Assembly: GCA_028869355.1 (NCBI GenBank)
Contig: JAGWSK010000516.1
Location: 1 to 9,126 of the forward strand
DNA: 9,126 nucleotides
Source of the DNA: Alphaproteobacteria bacterium
GTDB taxonomy: Bacteria; Pseudomonadota; Alphaproteobacteria; Micropepsales; Micropepsaceae
Reading direction: 5' to 3'
Part shown: piece by piece, positions 1 to 6,454 of the stretch
Layout: each line of letters begins with the position of its first letter
How positions within the stretch are numbered: the first letter of the stretch is position 1
Position numbers and translations under genes: made by a program
Notes under the pieces: generated by a model
The model's database searches: none
The model's input: only the letters and a program-made list of their open reading frames with translations
What the model was told of the DNA's origin: nothing

Positions 1-653
1 CAGCTTGCGGCAATCACCCACATCGGGAACTCGGTATTGCGCGGGAACCGCCAGTGCAACACGCGGTAAAACATCAGCCAGATGAAAATCCCGCCCACGA
101 CCGTAGGCTCGAAAACCTCCAGCTTCGACTGCATGAAGTAATGCACAGTTCCGAGCACAGCGATCGGGAAGATCAGCTGGTGCAGATTTCGCCAGCGTAT
201 GCCGCCGAGGCGGCGCACCATGTAGTTGTTCGACGTTGCCGCCAGCACTGCCAGTCCGACCCAGGCAGTAAAGCCGATCGTGAGGTAATAGCGCCGCACG
301 ATTTCCGAGGCGACGGTCGCCAGATTGAACGTCTGATCGGCGATGTACAGGGTCAAATGCAGGGCGATATAGCAGTAGCATCCCACCCCCAGCATGCGCC
401 GGATATCGACCAGTAGCGCATATCGCGCGATTCTCCGCATCGGCGTGACGAACAGGCTCAGCATCAAGAACCGGATCGCCCACAATCCGACTTCGTGGAT
501 CGCTTCGGTGCGCGGCCGGGGGCCGAGATTGTGCCGGATGGTAAACCAGACGAGCGCGACCGCCGGTGCGACCAGCAGCGCAAGTGTCGCCGCCCGCAGC
601 GGCGAAAACCGGCCTCGTCGATCCTGCCAAATCCTGTGTCCGGATGTGCTCAT
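1..653 (-). CDS. msrQ: MsrQ/YedZ heme-binding membrane subunit (partial, 3' end off window)
   Basis: This is a six-helix, b-type-heme membrane protein of the ferric-reductase-like family. In characterised bacteria MsrQ passes electrons from the quinone pool or a flavin reductase to the periplasmic methionine sulfoxide reductase MsrP. Reading from ATG at 653, 217 codons are open to the left edge and the C-terminus is missing. Hydrophobic segments lie near residues 19-38, 53-70, 85-105, 124-140, 157-172 and 182-199. Family heme-ligand histidines are visible at H99 (YIALHL), H158 (NLHQL) and H171 (TVHYF). The gene starts 12 nt after the pheT stop and is probably cotranscribed with it. I see no clear Shine-Dalgarno before the ATG, but there is no better nearby start. 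MsrP is not in the window and could lie to the left. Family assignment is firm; the partner is inferred. Confidence 0.9.
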   Translation of the reverse strand, partial: MSTSGHRIWQDRRGRFSPLRAATLALLVAPAVALVWFTIRHNLGPRPRTEAIHEVGLWAIRFLMLSLFVTPMRRIARYALLVDIRRMLGVGCYCYIALHLTLYIADQTFNLATVASEIVRRYYLTIGFTAWVGLAVLAATSNNYMVRRLGGIRWRNLHQLIFPIAVLGTVHYFMQSKLEVFEPTVVGGIFIWLMFYRVLHWRFPRNTEFPMWVIAAS

Positions 654-665
654 CGGATTGCGAAT

Positions 666-3062
666 TTAGCTTCTCAAAACGCCGCCGGTCGCCTTGGCGA
701 CGGTGCTCACGATCTTTTGCGCGATCCCCTCGATTTCAGCTTCGGTCAAAGTTCGTTCCCGCGGCTGAATGGTAACCGCAATCGCCAGCGATTTCTTCCC
801 TTCCGCAACGCCGCTCCCCTGATAGACATCGAACAACTCAACCGATTCAATCAGCTTGCGCTCAGCACTGCGTGCGGCCCTGACCACCTGATCGGCCGTG
901 ACATCGGCGCCGACAACAAAGGCGAAATCGCGGGTCAGCGGCATCAGATCGGAAGCTTCGAGTTTCGGCCGCGATTTGCTGCTGCGGGCTTTGGAGGCGG
1001 GGATCGCGTCCAGGAAAACCTCGAACAGAGAAACCGGGCCTTTGAGGTCAAAACCCGAAGCGATGCTCGGATGCAGCTCCCCAAACCACGCCAGCGGTTT
1101 TGGACCGGTTGCAATCGTTCCCGAACGCCCGGGATGATACCAGTGTGCGGCTCCGGCTTTCACTGGAGCCGAACGTGCCCCAGCCCATACGGCATCCAGC
1201 GCCGCCAATGCGTCAGCCTTGGCGGCGAACGCGTCCGGCCGAATCACACTCTTCGTCCAGTGCCGCGGCGGTTCGCCGGCGCGGATCCCGGCCGCAACAT
1301 TTGCTTGCGCGCCGGGATGGCCGGACTCGAATTGCACACCGAGCTCGAACAGCCGGACCTGCATCAGCCCGCGCGCCTGGTTGCGCGCCGCGGCCGCGAG
1401 TAGAGACGGGATCAGCGATGGCCGTAGCGAATCGAGATCGGCGGAAATCGGATTTTCCAACTGGCGCGCCTCATCACCGCCACCGAACATGGAAGCATGC
1501 GCGCGCGGGATGAACGAATAGTGTACGCCTTCCGCGAAACCGCGCGCCGCCACGGCCCGGCGCGCGAGCGACGCGCGCCGTTGCGGTTCGGTCGTGACCG
1601 GGCGCGCAATCGCGTAGGGGCGCGACATCGCGGCAGCGGGCACTTTGTCCAGGCCGTAGATGCGCACAACCTCTTCGACCAGATCGGCCTTGTCGTGCAC
1701 ATCGGCACGCCATGACGGCGGCATCGCGTCAAATGGGCCACGGCCGCGCAACTCGAAGCCCAGTCGTAGCAGGATTGCAGCGATCTCTTCGTCGGGCAGA
1801 TGAAATCCACCGAGCCGATTCACGTCCGAAGGATCGAACCTGACGTGCCGGCGCCATTCCGGTACACGCCCGGCGACCCTAAGTGCGGAGGCTTCGCCTC
1901 CGCAAATCTCCAGAATCAATTGTGTCGCGAGCTCCAGGCCGGGAATGACGAATTCCGGATCAACCCCGCGCTCGAACCGATAGCGCGCATCCGACACAAT
2001 GCCGAGCATGCGGCCTGTGCGCGCAGTGCGAACCGGATCGAACAGGGCCGATTCCAGGAACATCTCCGTCGTCGATTCGGTGCAACCGCTGTCCTCGCCA
2101 CCCATGACTCCGCCGATGCTGCGCGCGGCCGCATCATCGGCAATCACCGTCATTTCAGGATCGAGCGCGTATTCCTTGCCGTCCAGCGCCAGGATCTTCT
2201 CACCCTCGCGCGCCAAACGTGCGCGCATGTGGCCCCTGAGTTTGGCGGCATCAAAGGCGTGCAATGGCCGGCCCCAGCCGTGTGACACGTAGTTTGTGAC
2301 ATCCACCAGCACCGAAATCGGCCTGAGGCCCGCCGATTTCAGCCGCTGCTGCAGCCATTCGGGACTTGGCCGGTTGCGCAAGCCGCGGATGACGCGGCCG
2401 GCAAACAGCGGGCAGGCGCTTTCCTTGCCCGCCGGAAAATCCAGTGACACGCGAATAGGTGATTCGAATTTCCCCGGTACGGCAGACACAGGCCGGGTCT
2501 TCAGCGCGCCGAGGCGCGCCGCGGCGAGGTCGCGTGCTATTCCGTGCACGGATGTACAATCGCCGCGATTCGGTGTGATCGCGACGTCGATCACCGCATC
2601 GCCCAGGCCCAGTGCCGCTGCCGCCGGAGTACCAAGCGCAAAATCACCGCCGAGTTCGATAATGCCCTCGTGCTCGTCGGAGAGCTGCAGCTCGCGCTCC
2701 GAACACAACATGCCGCGCGATTCGACCCCGCGGATAGTGGCGACTTTGAGCGCAAAGCCCGATCCCGGAATCCATGTTCCGGGCGGCGCGAAAATCCCAA
2801 TGAGCCCGGCACGCGCATTCGGCGCGCCGCAAACGACCTGGACGATGTCTTTGCCGGTATCGACGCGGCACACCCGCAGGCGGTCGGCATTGGGATGCGG
2901 CTCGGCCGAGACGACGCGCGCCACCGTGAACGCCGTGAGTGTCGCCGACTTGTCGTCAATGCTTTCGACTTCCAGCCCGATATTCGTCGCGGCGTCCGCG
3001 ATCGCCGCGGCGTCGGCCGTGGTGTCGAGATGCTCCTTCAGCCAGGACACCGAAAATTTCAT
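666..3062 (-). CDS. pheT: Phenylalanyl-tRNA synthetase beta subunit
   Basis: This is the beta subunit of the cytoplasmic (alpha-beta)2 enzyme that charges tRNA-Phe. At 798 residues it has the normal length for bacterial PheT. The domains are in the expected order: an N-terminal start (MKFSVSWLKEHL), an EMAP/OB-type tRNA-binding domain around residues 39-148 (PHPNADRLRVC, VVCGAPNAR), the B3/B4 editing domain around 215-375, the B5 domain around 410-475, the catalytic-like core, and a C-terminal ferredoxin-fold anticodon-binding domain from about 705 (LTRDFAFVV, VELFDVYQG, EGKKSLA, ERTLT). The start ATG overlaps the pheS stop in an ATGA, so translation is probably coupled. I see no truncation or frameshift. 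A strong internal hairpin at 1884-1904 is listed separately. Confidence 0.98.
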   Translation of the reverse strand: MKFSVSWLKEHLDTTADAAAIADAATNIGLEVESIDDKSATLTAFTVARVVSAEPHPNADRLRVCRVDTGKDIVQVVCGAPNARAGLIGIFAPPGTWIPGSGFALKVATIRGVESRGMLCSERELQLSDEHEGIIELGGDFALGTPAAAALGLGDAVIDVAITPNRGDCTSVHGIARDLAAARLGALKTRPVSAVPGKFESPIRVSLDFPAGKESACPLFAGRVIRGLRNRPSPEWLQQRLKSAGLRPISVLVDVTNYVSHGWGRPLHAFDAAKLRGHMRARLAREGEKILALDGKEYALDPEMTVIADDAAARSIGGVMGGEDSGCTESTTEMFLESALFDPVRTARTGRMLGIVSDARYRFERGVDPEFVIPGLELATQLILEICGGEASALRVAGRVPEWRRHVRFDPSDVNRLGGFHLPDEEIAAILLRLGFELRGRGPFDAMPPSWRADVHDKADLVEEVVRIYGLDKVPAAAMSRPYAIARPVTTEPQRRASLARRAVAARGFAEGVHYSFIPRAHASMFGGGDEARQLENPISADLDSLRPSLIPSLLAAAARNQARGLMQVRLFELGVQFESGHPGAQANVAAGIRAGEPPRHWTKSVIRPDAFAAKADALAALDAVWAGARSAPVKAGAAHWYHPGRSGTIATGPKPLAWFGELHPSIASGFDLKGPVSLFEVFLDAIPASKARSSKSRPKLEASDLMPLTRDFAFVVGADVTADQVVRAARSAERKLIESVELFDVYQGSGVAEGKKSLAIAVTIQPRERTLTEAEIEGIAQKIVSTVAKATGGVLRS
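1884..1904 (-). repeat. Perfect 9-bp inverted repeat with 3-nt loop inside pheT
   Basis: On the plus strand TGCGGAGGC (1884-1892) is followed by TTC and then its exact reverse complement GCCTCCGCA (1896-1904). In the pheT mRNA this gives a GC-rich 9-bp stem closed by a C-GAA-G triloop. It encodes Cys-Gly-Gly-Glu-Ala-Ser-Ala; a Gly-Gly-Glu run occurs at this place in many PheT proteins as I recall them, so the repeat may be partly a by-product of amino-acid constraint. I found no second copy in the window. Confidence 0.8.
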
Positions 3063-4135
3063 TGGCTGAGGCTCTCATGTAAAGCAGCAATATCGAGCGC
3101 GGCAAAGCCGTAATGGCGCAGCCAGCGCAGATCGGATTCGAAGAACGGCCTCAAGTCCGGAATCCCGTATTTCAGCATCGCGAGGCGATCGATCCCGAAA
3201 CCGAATGCGAAGCCGTGATAGTATTCGGGATCGACGCCGCACATTTCCAGCACGCGCGGATGCACCATGCCCGCGCCGGCAATCTCCATCCAGTCCCGCC
3301 CCTCACCAAACCGGATTTGTCCGCCCGAACGGTCGCATTGAATGTCGACCTCCACGGAGGGTTCTGTGAAGGGGAAATAGGATGGACGCAGGCGCATTCC
3401 GATCGCCGGCAGTTCGAAATAGGCCTTGCAGAATTCCTCCAGGATCCACTTGAGATGACCGAGGTGAGTTTCAGAATCGACCACCAGCCCTTCGACCTGA
3501 TGGAACATCGGTGAGTGAGTGGCGTCGTAATCGCGGCGATAGGTCCGGCCCGGCGCGATGATCCGGATCGGCGGCTTCTGCGCCAGCATGGTACGGACCT
3601 GAACCGGACTGGTGTGGGTGCGCAACAGCGTGCGCGTGCTGTCCGACTGCGGCTTCAGGTAAAACGTATCATGCATCTGGCGTGCCGGATGTTCGGGCGG
3701 AATGTTCAGCTTGCTGAAATTATACTCGTCGGTCTCGACGTCGGGGCCCTCCGCTACCTTGAAATCGAGATCGGCGAAAATTGCGATCAGTTCGTCGCGC
3801 ACATGGCTGACCGGATGAACGCTGCCTTCGGCTGCTTCGGGCGCCGGCAAGGTCACATCGACGCGTTCGGTCATCAGGCGCGCTTCGAGTGCTTCGCCCT
3901 CCAGTTCCCGTTTGCGCGCGGCGATGGCGTCGGCGGCTCGATCACGCAAGCCATTGAACAGCGGGCCCTGGGTTTTGCGCTGTTCCGGCGTCATGCCGCC
4001 AAGCGTCTTCAGGAGTTCGGCGATACTGCCTTTTTTGCCGAGCGCCCCGACGCGCACGTCTTCCAGCGCGCGACTGTCCCCCGCAGCCGCAATCTGCTGC
4101 ATCAAATCCCGCTCAATTTGGGCGATGTCTGTCAT
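3059..4135 (-). CDS. pheS: Phenylalanyl-tRNA synthetase alpha subunit
   Basis: This is the catalytic alpha subunit of phenylalanyl-tRNA synthetase, a class II synthetase. From the ATG at 4135 it has 358 residues, usual for the family. An N-terminal coiled-coil tRNA-binding arm covers about residues 1-85. The class II core follows: HTSPVQ (about 174-179), motif 2 with RTYRRDYDATHSPMFHQVEG (about 197-216), the FTEPS strand (about 256-260), GAGMVHP (about 287-293) and motif 3 GFGIDRLAMLKYG (about 312-324). The alanine of GFAFG, equivalent to Ala294 of the E. coli enzyme, is present. I chose the start giving MTDIAQIERD because it matches family N-termini and has a weak purine stretch upstream. 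An in-frame ATG at 4153 would add six residues but has no Shine-Dalgarno. The gene overlaps pheT by 4 nt and lies about 69 nt after rplT. Confidence 0.97.
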   Translation of the reverse strand: MTDIAQIERDLMQQIAAAGDSRALEDVRVGALGKKGSIAELLKTLGGMTPEQRKTQGPLFNGLRDRAADAIAARKRELEGEALEARLMTERVDVTLPAPEAAEGSVHPVSHVRDELIAIFADLDFKVAEGPDVETDEYNFSKLNIPPEHPARQMHDTFYLKPQSDSTRTLLRTHTSPVQVRTMLAQKPPIRIIAPGRTYRRDYDATHSPMFHQVEGLVVDSETHLGHLKWILEEFCKAYFELPAIGMRLRPSYFPFTEPSVEVDIQCDRSGGQIRFGEGRDWMEIAGAGMVHPRVLEMCGVDPEYYHGFAFGFGIDRLAMLKYGIPDLRPFFESDLRWLRHYGFAALDIAALHESLSQ

Positions 4136-4157
4136 CAGGGCGTGCTTTCTCATCGCG

Positions 4158-4176
4158 CGGCCGGATCAGGCGGCCG
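4158..4176 (-). other. Short GC hairpin in the rplT-pheS gap
   Basis: CGGCCG at 4158-4163 and 4171-4176 can pair across a 7-nt loop in the short gap between rplT and pheS. No U-tract follows, so it does not look like an intrinsic terminator. It could be a processing or pausing structure, or chance. In E. coli this position carries the pheM attenuator; I see no Phe-rich leader peptide here. Confidence 0.3.
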
Positions 4177-4204
4177 GGCTGATTCGAGACTGACGTGGAG
4201 CCTA

Positions 4205-4558
4205 TCAGCCGGCCGAAACAGCCCGATCGACCAGCGCCTTAAAGCCGTCCGGATCGCGCACTGCGAGATCGGCGAGAATCTTGCGGTCGATTTCAACTCC
4301 GGCCGAGGACAATCCGTTGATCAGCCGGCTATAGGTCAGGCCGTGCTCACGCGCCGCGGCATTGATCCGCTGAATCCACAGCGCACGGAAATTGCGCTTC
4401 TTCAGCTTGCGGCCGATATAGGCGTGCTGCATCGAACGATCGACCGCAGCGTTGGCCGTGGTAATGTTATTTTTGCGGCGGCCGTAAAAGCCTTTGGCCT
4501 GTTTGAAAACGCGCTTGCGGCGCAGGCGCGAAGCAACGGAACGGGGAGCTTTCGACAT
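4205..4558 (-). CDS. rplT: 50S ribosomal protein L20
   Basis: Ribosomal protein L20 binds 23S rRNA early in large-subunit assembly. In E. coli and Bacillus it also represses its own operon by binding the leader or mRNA. The 117-residue product has normal length. It has the basic, arginine/lysine-rich N-terminal extension (RLRRKRVFKQAKGFYGRRKN, residues 11-30) and the globular C-terminal part with the signatures AYIGRKLKKRNFRALWIQRI and GLTYSRLINGL. A strong Shine-Dalgarno (AGGAGAGG) precedes the ATG. The gene follows rpmI by 10 nt and precedes pheS, the conserved rpmI-rplT-pheST order. Identification is certain; autoregulation is inferred from other species. Confidence 0.98.
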   Translation of the reverse strand: MSKAPRSVASRLRRKRVFKQAKGFYGRRKNNITTANAAVDRSMQHAYIGRKLKKRNFRALWIQRINAAAREHGLTYSRLINGLSSAGVEIDRKILADLAVRDPDGFKALVDRAVSAG

Positions 4559-4568
4559 GGCGCCTCTC

Positions 4569-4769
4569 CTATCCGGAATAAGGCATCCAGCGTTTCACAC
4601 GCTGGGTTTCGGAAGGATCCAGCACGGACGTGCCGCGCAATGTGCGGATCTGCTCGTTTGAACGCTTGATCATGCCGTGGCGTTTGCCGGCCTGGCCGGC
4701 TTTGATTTTGCCGCCCGCAGTGAAGCGGAAGCGCTTCTTGGCGCCCGACTTGGTCTTCAGTTTGGGCAT
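4569..4769 (-). CDS. rpmI: 50S ribosomal protein L35
   Basis: L35 is a small, very basic protein of the large ribosomal subunit. The 66-residue product begins MPKLKTKSGAKKRFR and carries the typical GKIKAGQAGKRHGMIKRS core, ending in RVKRWMPYSG. Length and sequence match bacterial L35. The reading frame stays open further upstream to 4892, but the ATG at 4769 is the family start and has an ideal Shine-Dalgarno, AAGGAG, about 8 nt before it. It is the first gene of the operon; infC, which precedes rpmI in many bacteria, is absent and the divergent neighbour is mscL. The leader upstream holds two strong hairpins listed separately. Confidence 0.98.
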   Translation of the reverse strand: MPKLKTKSGAKKRFRFTAGGKIKAGQAGKRHGMIKRSNEQIRTLRGTSVLDPSETQRVKRWMPYSG

Positions 4770-4771
4770 TT

Positions 4772-4787
4772 TGCGTCTCCTTGCGCA
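4772..4787 (-). promoter_or_regulatory. rpmI ribosome-binding site in a small stem-loop
   Basis: TGCG (4772-4775) and CGCA (4784-4787) can pair in the mRNA, placing the AAGGAG Shine-Dalgarno of rpmI in the 8-nt loop. The stem is only 4 bp and may be marginal by itself. It sits directly downstream of two stronger leader hairpins, so it could be part of a translational control structure. That role is inference. Confidence 0.4.
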
Positions 4788-4790
4788 TAT

Positions 4791-4807
4791 TTCGGGACAG
4801 TCCCGAA
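4791..4807 (-). promoter_or_regulatory. Leader hairpin 2 of rpmI (perfect inverted repeat)
   Basis: TTCGGGAC, a single A, and GTCCCGAA form a perfect 8-bp inverted repeat with a 1-nt centre. As RNA it folds as a 6-bp stem TTCGGG/CCCGAA with a 5-nt loop. It lies about 21 nt upstream of the rpmI start and just 5' of the ribosome-binding site. No U-tract follows, so it is not a terminator. As DNA it could instead be an operator. Confidence 0.6.
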
Positions 4808-4810
4808 GCC

Positions 4811-4844
4811 GAACCGCCACGGCAGCCCTTTGGCCGGGCGGTTC
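4811..4844 (-). promoter_or_regulatory. Leader hairpin 1 of rpmI (12-bp stem with one bulge)
   Basis: GAACCGCC (4811-4818) pairs with GGCGGTTC (4837-4844), and the inner CGGC (4820-4823) pairs with GCCG (4833-4836). Together this is a 12-bp stem with one bulged base and a 9-nt loop. If transcription starts at the promoter predicted just upstream, the structure forms almost at the 5' end of the rpmI-rplT-pheST transcript. It may bind L20, stabilise the 5' end, or tune translation together with hairpin 2. The base pairing is seen directly; the function is inference. Confidence 0.6.
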
Positions 4845-4857
4845 AATCGAAGCGCGC

Positions 4858-4886
4858 CTTATACGGCCTGGTCGCGGATTTGCAAG
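4858..4886 (-). promoter_or_regulatory. Predicted sigma70-type promoter for rpmI operon
   Basis: On the minus strand CTTGCA (4881-4886) and TATAAG (4858-4863) are separated by exactly 17 bp, close to the alphaproteobacterial CTTG-N17-TATA pattern. A start near 4851 would give a leader of about 80 nt that begins just before hairpin 1. It is the best promoter match I see in the mscL-rpmI gap. Confidence 0.55.
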
Positions 4887-4895
4887 TCTCACGCC

Positions 4896-4918
4896 TTGCG
4901 CGGGGCAGCTTTGCGCGG
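4896..4918. repeat. Direct repeat TTGCGCGG in the mscL-rpmI gap
   Basis: TTGCGCGG occurs at 4896-4903 and again at 4911-4918, a 15-bp period, between the divergent mscL and rpmI genes. It could be a protein-binding pair acting on either promoter, or chance in GC-rich DNA. No good mscL promoter could be assigned here. Confidence 0.35.
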
Positions 4919-4953
4919 TTCAAATAGCCGCTCCACGAGCTTGAGGGAGAGCC

Positions 4954-5376
4954 ATGACCCTGATTGAAGAATTCAAGAAATTTGCCATGCGCGGCAATGC
5001 CATCGATCTGGCGGTCGGCGTCGTGATCGGCGCGGCGTTCAGCGGCATTGTCAACTCGCTCGTCAAGGACGTCATCAATCCGCCGCTTGGCCTGCTGATC
5101 GGTGGGATCGACTTCTCGAGTTTTTTCATCGTGCTGAAGGGCGCGGGGCCATATGCCAGCCTCAAAGCCGCGCAGGATGCCGGCGCAGTGGTGCTGACCT
5201 ACGGCTTGTTTATCAATGCCATCATCAATTTTGTGATCGTGGCAATGGCGCTGTTCGTGATCGTGCGCCAGATCAACCGGTTCACTGCGCCGAAGGATCT
5301 GCCCGGCGAACCGCCGCCGCCACCGGATGTTCAGCTGCTGCGCGAAATCCGCGACATTCTCAAGGCGAATGCCTAA
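4954..5376 (+). CDS. mscL: Large-conductance mechanosensitive channel MscL
   Basis: MscL is an inner-membrane homopentameric channel that opens under membrane tension to release solutes during hypo-osmotic shock. The 140-residue product has normal length. It has the amphipathic N-terminal helix (EEFKKFAMRGN, residues 5-15), first transmembrane and pore-lining helix with the AxDLAVGVVIGAAF signature (about 16-45), a periplasmic loop, a second transmembrane helix (about 80-104), and a charged C-terminal helix after a proline-rich linker (EPPPPPDVQLLREIRDIL, 119-136). A GAGGGAG Shine-Dalgarno lies 4-10 nt before the ATG. The gene is divergent from rpmI, and its stop overlaps that of coq7 on the opposite strand by 4 bp. 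Confidence 0.98.
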   Translation: MTLIEEFKKFAMRGNAIDLAVGVVIGAAFSGIVNSLVKDVINPPLGLLIGGIDFSSFFIVLKGAGPYASLKAAQDAGAVVLTYGLFINAIINFVIVAMALFVIVRQINRFTAPKDLPGEPPPPPDVQLLREIRDILKANA

Positions 5377-5383
5377 ATTTTTT
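5363..5383 (+). terminator. Weak candidate terminator at the mscL 3' end
   Basis: AGGC-GAAT-GCCT (5363-5374) overlaps the mscL stop and is followed by AAA and then six T residues (5378-5383). The stem is only 4 bp, so termination by it is doubtful. It is the only hairpin-plus-T-tract I could find at a 3' end in the window. Confidence 0.3.
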
Positions 5384-5933
5384 CCGACAGCGCGATGGCA
5401 GTGCGACAGCACGCCCGGATCGCGGACGTCAACAACCCATAGCCCGGGGTTTCGCTTGCGCCATGCTCCAGCGCCATGTCGCGATGCTCCAACTCGTCCT
5501 CGCGAAATTCCGCGAGAACCTGCTTGAGACCGGATTCCTGTTCCGGAACATTGGCGACCTGGCTCTTGTAGTGCGCATCGATTACCTCTTCGACCGCGAC
5601 CGTGCAGGCCATGGCGGCCTTTGCGCCCATCAGTGCGGTCGCCGCGCCGAGCGCGAATCCAGCGACACGCCATAGGGGCTCGAGGGCTGTCGGCCGCACG
5701 CCGCGCTCCCTGACCATGCGGTCAAACTCAGCGAAATGCTGCTGCTCCTGCTCGGCCATGCGCCGAATCGTCTGCACCGATTCCCGTTCCGTCGGGTTGC
5801 GCTCCAGAACGGCGAGCTGGCCCTTGTAAATCTGTAGCGCGCCGAATTCGCCCGCATGATCGACCCGGATCATGGCATCGATGCCAGGCTCGGCCTGCTG
5901 GCCCGGAAGTGGCGGACGTGGTCCGCGCGTCAT
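5373..5933 (-). CDS. coq7: Demethoxyubiquinone hydroxylase (COQ7 family, di-iron)
   Basis: COQ7 hydroxylates demethoxyubiquinone in the penultimate step of ubiquinone synthesis and works at the inner membrane as a ferritin-like di-iron enzyme. From the ATG at 5933 the protein has 186 residues, the short bacterial form. Candidate iron ligands sit in their usual motifs: E29 (RVDHAGEFGA), E63 and H66 (EQEQQHF), E115/E116 (AVEEVIDAHY) and E147 and H150 (DELEHRD). The frame is open upstream to 6038, but the ATG at 5933 overlaps the dsbB stop as ATGA, fits the family N-terminus, and needs no own Shine-Dalgarno if translation is coupled. Its 3' end overlaps mscL. Because dsbB hands electrons to ubiquinone, the pairing makes functional sense. 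Confidence 0.96.
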   Translation of the reverse strand: MTRGPRPPLPGQQAEPGIDAMIRVDHAGEFGALQIYKGQLAVLERNPTERESVQTIRRMAEQEQQHFAEFDRMVRERGVRPTALEPLWRVAGFALGAATALMGAKAAMACTVAVEEVIDAHYKSQVANVPEQESGLKQVLAEFREDELEHRDMALEHGASETPGYGLLTSAIRACCRTAIALSEKI

Positions 5934-6454
5934 TCCGGCCGGCCGATTTTGTTGCGCAGCATCAACACCGCTATAGCGGCGGCGGCGAACGAGAAGATTG
6001 CGTTGTATCCAGCGAGCGACAGGCCGAACAACCGCCATTGCGCTTCATCACAACGCACGATCTGCAACGGCTTGAATTCGTCCTGTCCGGGAACATAGCC
6101 AATGCCGGTGCATTCCGATGGCCCTGGCCAGAATTTCCATTCCACACCGGCGTGAAACACGCCAATTGCTCCTGACACGACAAGACCCGCAATCGCCAGC
6201 AGCGCGAATGCGCGCGCCCAACCTGCAGGCAGAATATCGCTCCACACCAACGCGCCGCCGATCAGTCCAGCCGCAATCGCGACGCCATGCGGCCACCGCT
6301 GCCAGATGCACATTTCGCATGGCGCGAGACCGCCGAGATATTGAAAGGCAAACGCGCCACCGAGAAGAATGAAGCTCACTGCGCCGGCGAACAAAGCCGC
6401 CGCCGTTGCGCTGGTCATTCGAGTCGGAAAGTGAACTTCGGCGCGCGTGCTCAT
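5930..6454 (-). CDS. dsbB: Disulfide bond formation protein B (DsbB family)
   Basis: DsbB is a four-helix inner-membrane protein that reoxidises the periplasmic thiol oxidase DsbA and passes the electrons to ubiquinone. The 174-residue product has hydrophobic helices near residues 17-38, 57-72, 79-102 and 148-168. The first redox pair is the CEMC motif at C46-C49, after the conserved Q-Y-L-G-G-L-A-P stretch. The second pair is C115 (GPSEC) and C135 (QIVRCDEAQW), the alphaproteobacterial DsbB pattern. All four cysteines are present, so the protein should be active. An alternative start at M13 (6418) exists; neither start has a strong Shine-Dalgarno. No dsbA gene is in the window. It is the first gene of the dsbB-coq7 pair, joined by an ATGA overlap. 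Confidence 0.95.
   Translation of the reverse strand: MSTRAEVHFPTRMTSATAAALFAGAVSFILLGGAFAFQYLGGLAPCEMCIWQRWPHGVAIAAGLIGGALVWSDILPAGWARAFALLAIAGLVVSGAIGVFHAGVEWKFWPGPSECTGIGYVPGQDEFKPLQIVRCDEAQWRLFGLSLAGYNAIFSFAAAAIAVLMLRNKIGRPE

Noticed and set aside
495..1403. 302-codon plus-strand frame opposite msrQ/pheT
   Set aside because: It lies antisense to the clearly recognised PheT and MsrQ reading frames, is arginine-rich with no family motif, and is a typical open shadow frame of GC-rich DNA.
4136..4204. pheM-like attenuator with leader peptide before pheS
   Set aside because: No short frame with a run of Phe codons and no hairpin followed by a U-tract is present between rplT and pheS.
3515..4669. 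384-codon plus-strand frame opposite pheS, rplT and rpmI
   Set aside because: It crosses three well-identified genes and their gaps on the other strand, and its translation has no recognisable domain.
4770..4892. Longer L35 starting upstream at 4892
   Set aside because: L35 begins MPKLKTK in its family, the ATG at 4769 has an ideal Shine-Dalgarno, and the extension would run through the leader hairpins and over the -10 box.
4843..5673. 276-codon minus-strand frame opposite mscL and running into coq7
   Set aside because: It overlaps two firmly identified genes in other frames, and its product is low-complexity and rich in Arg, His and Gly.
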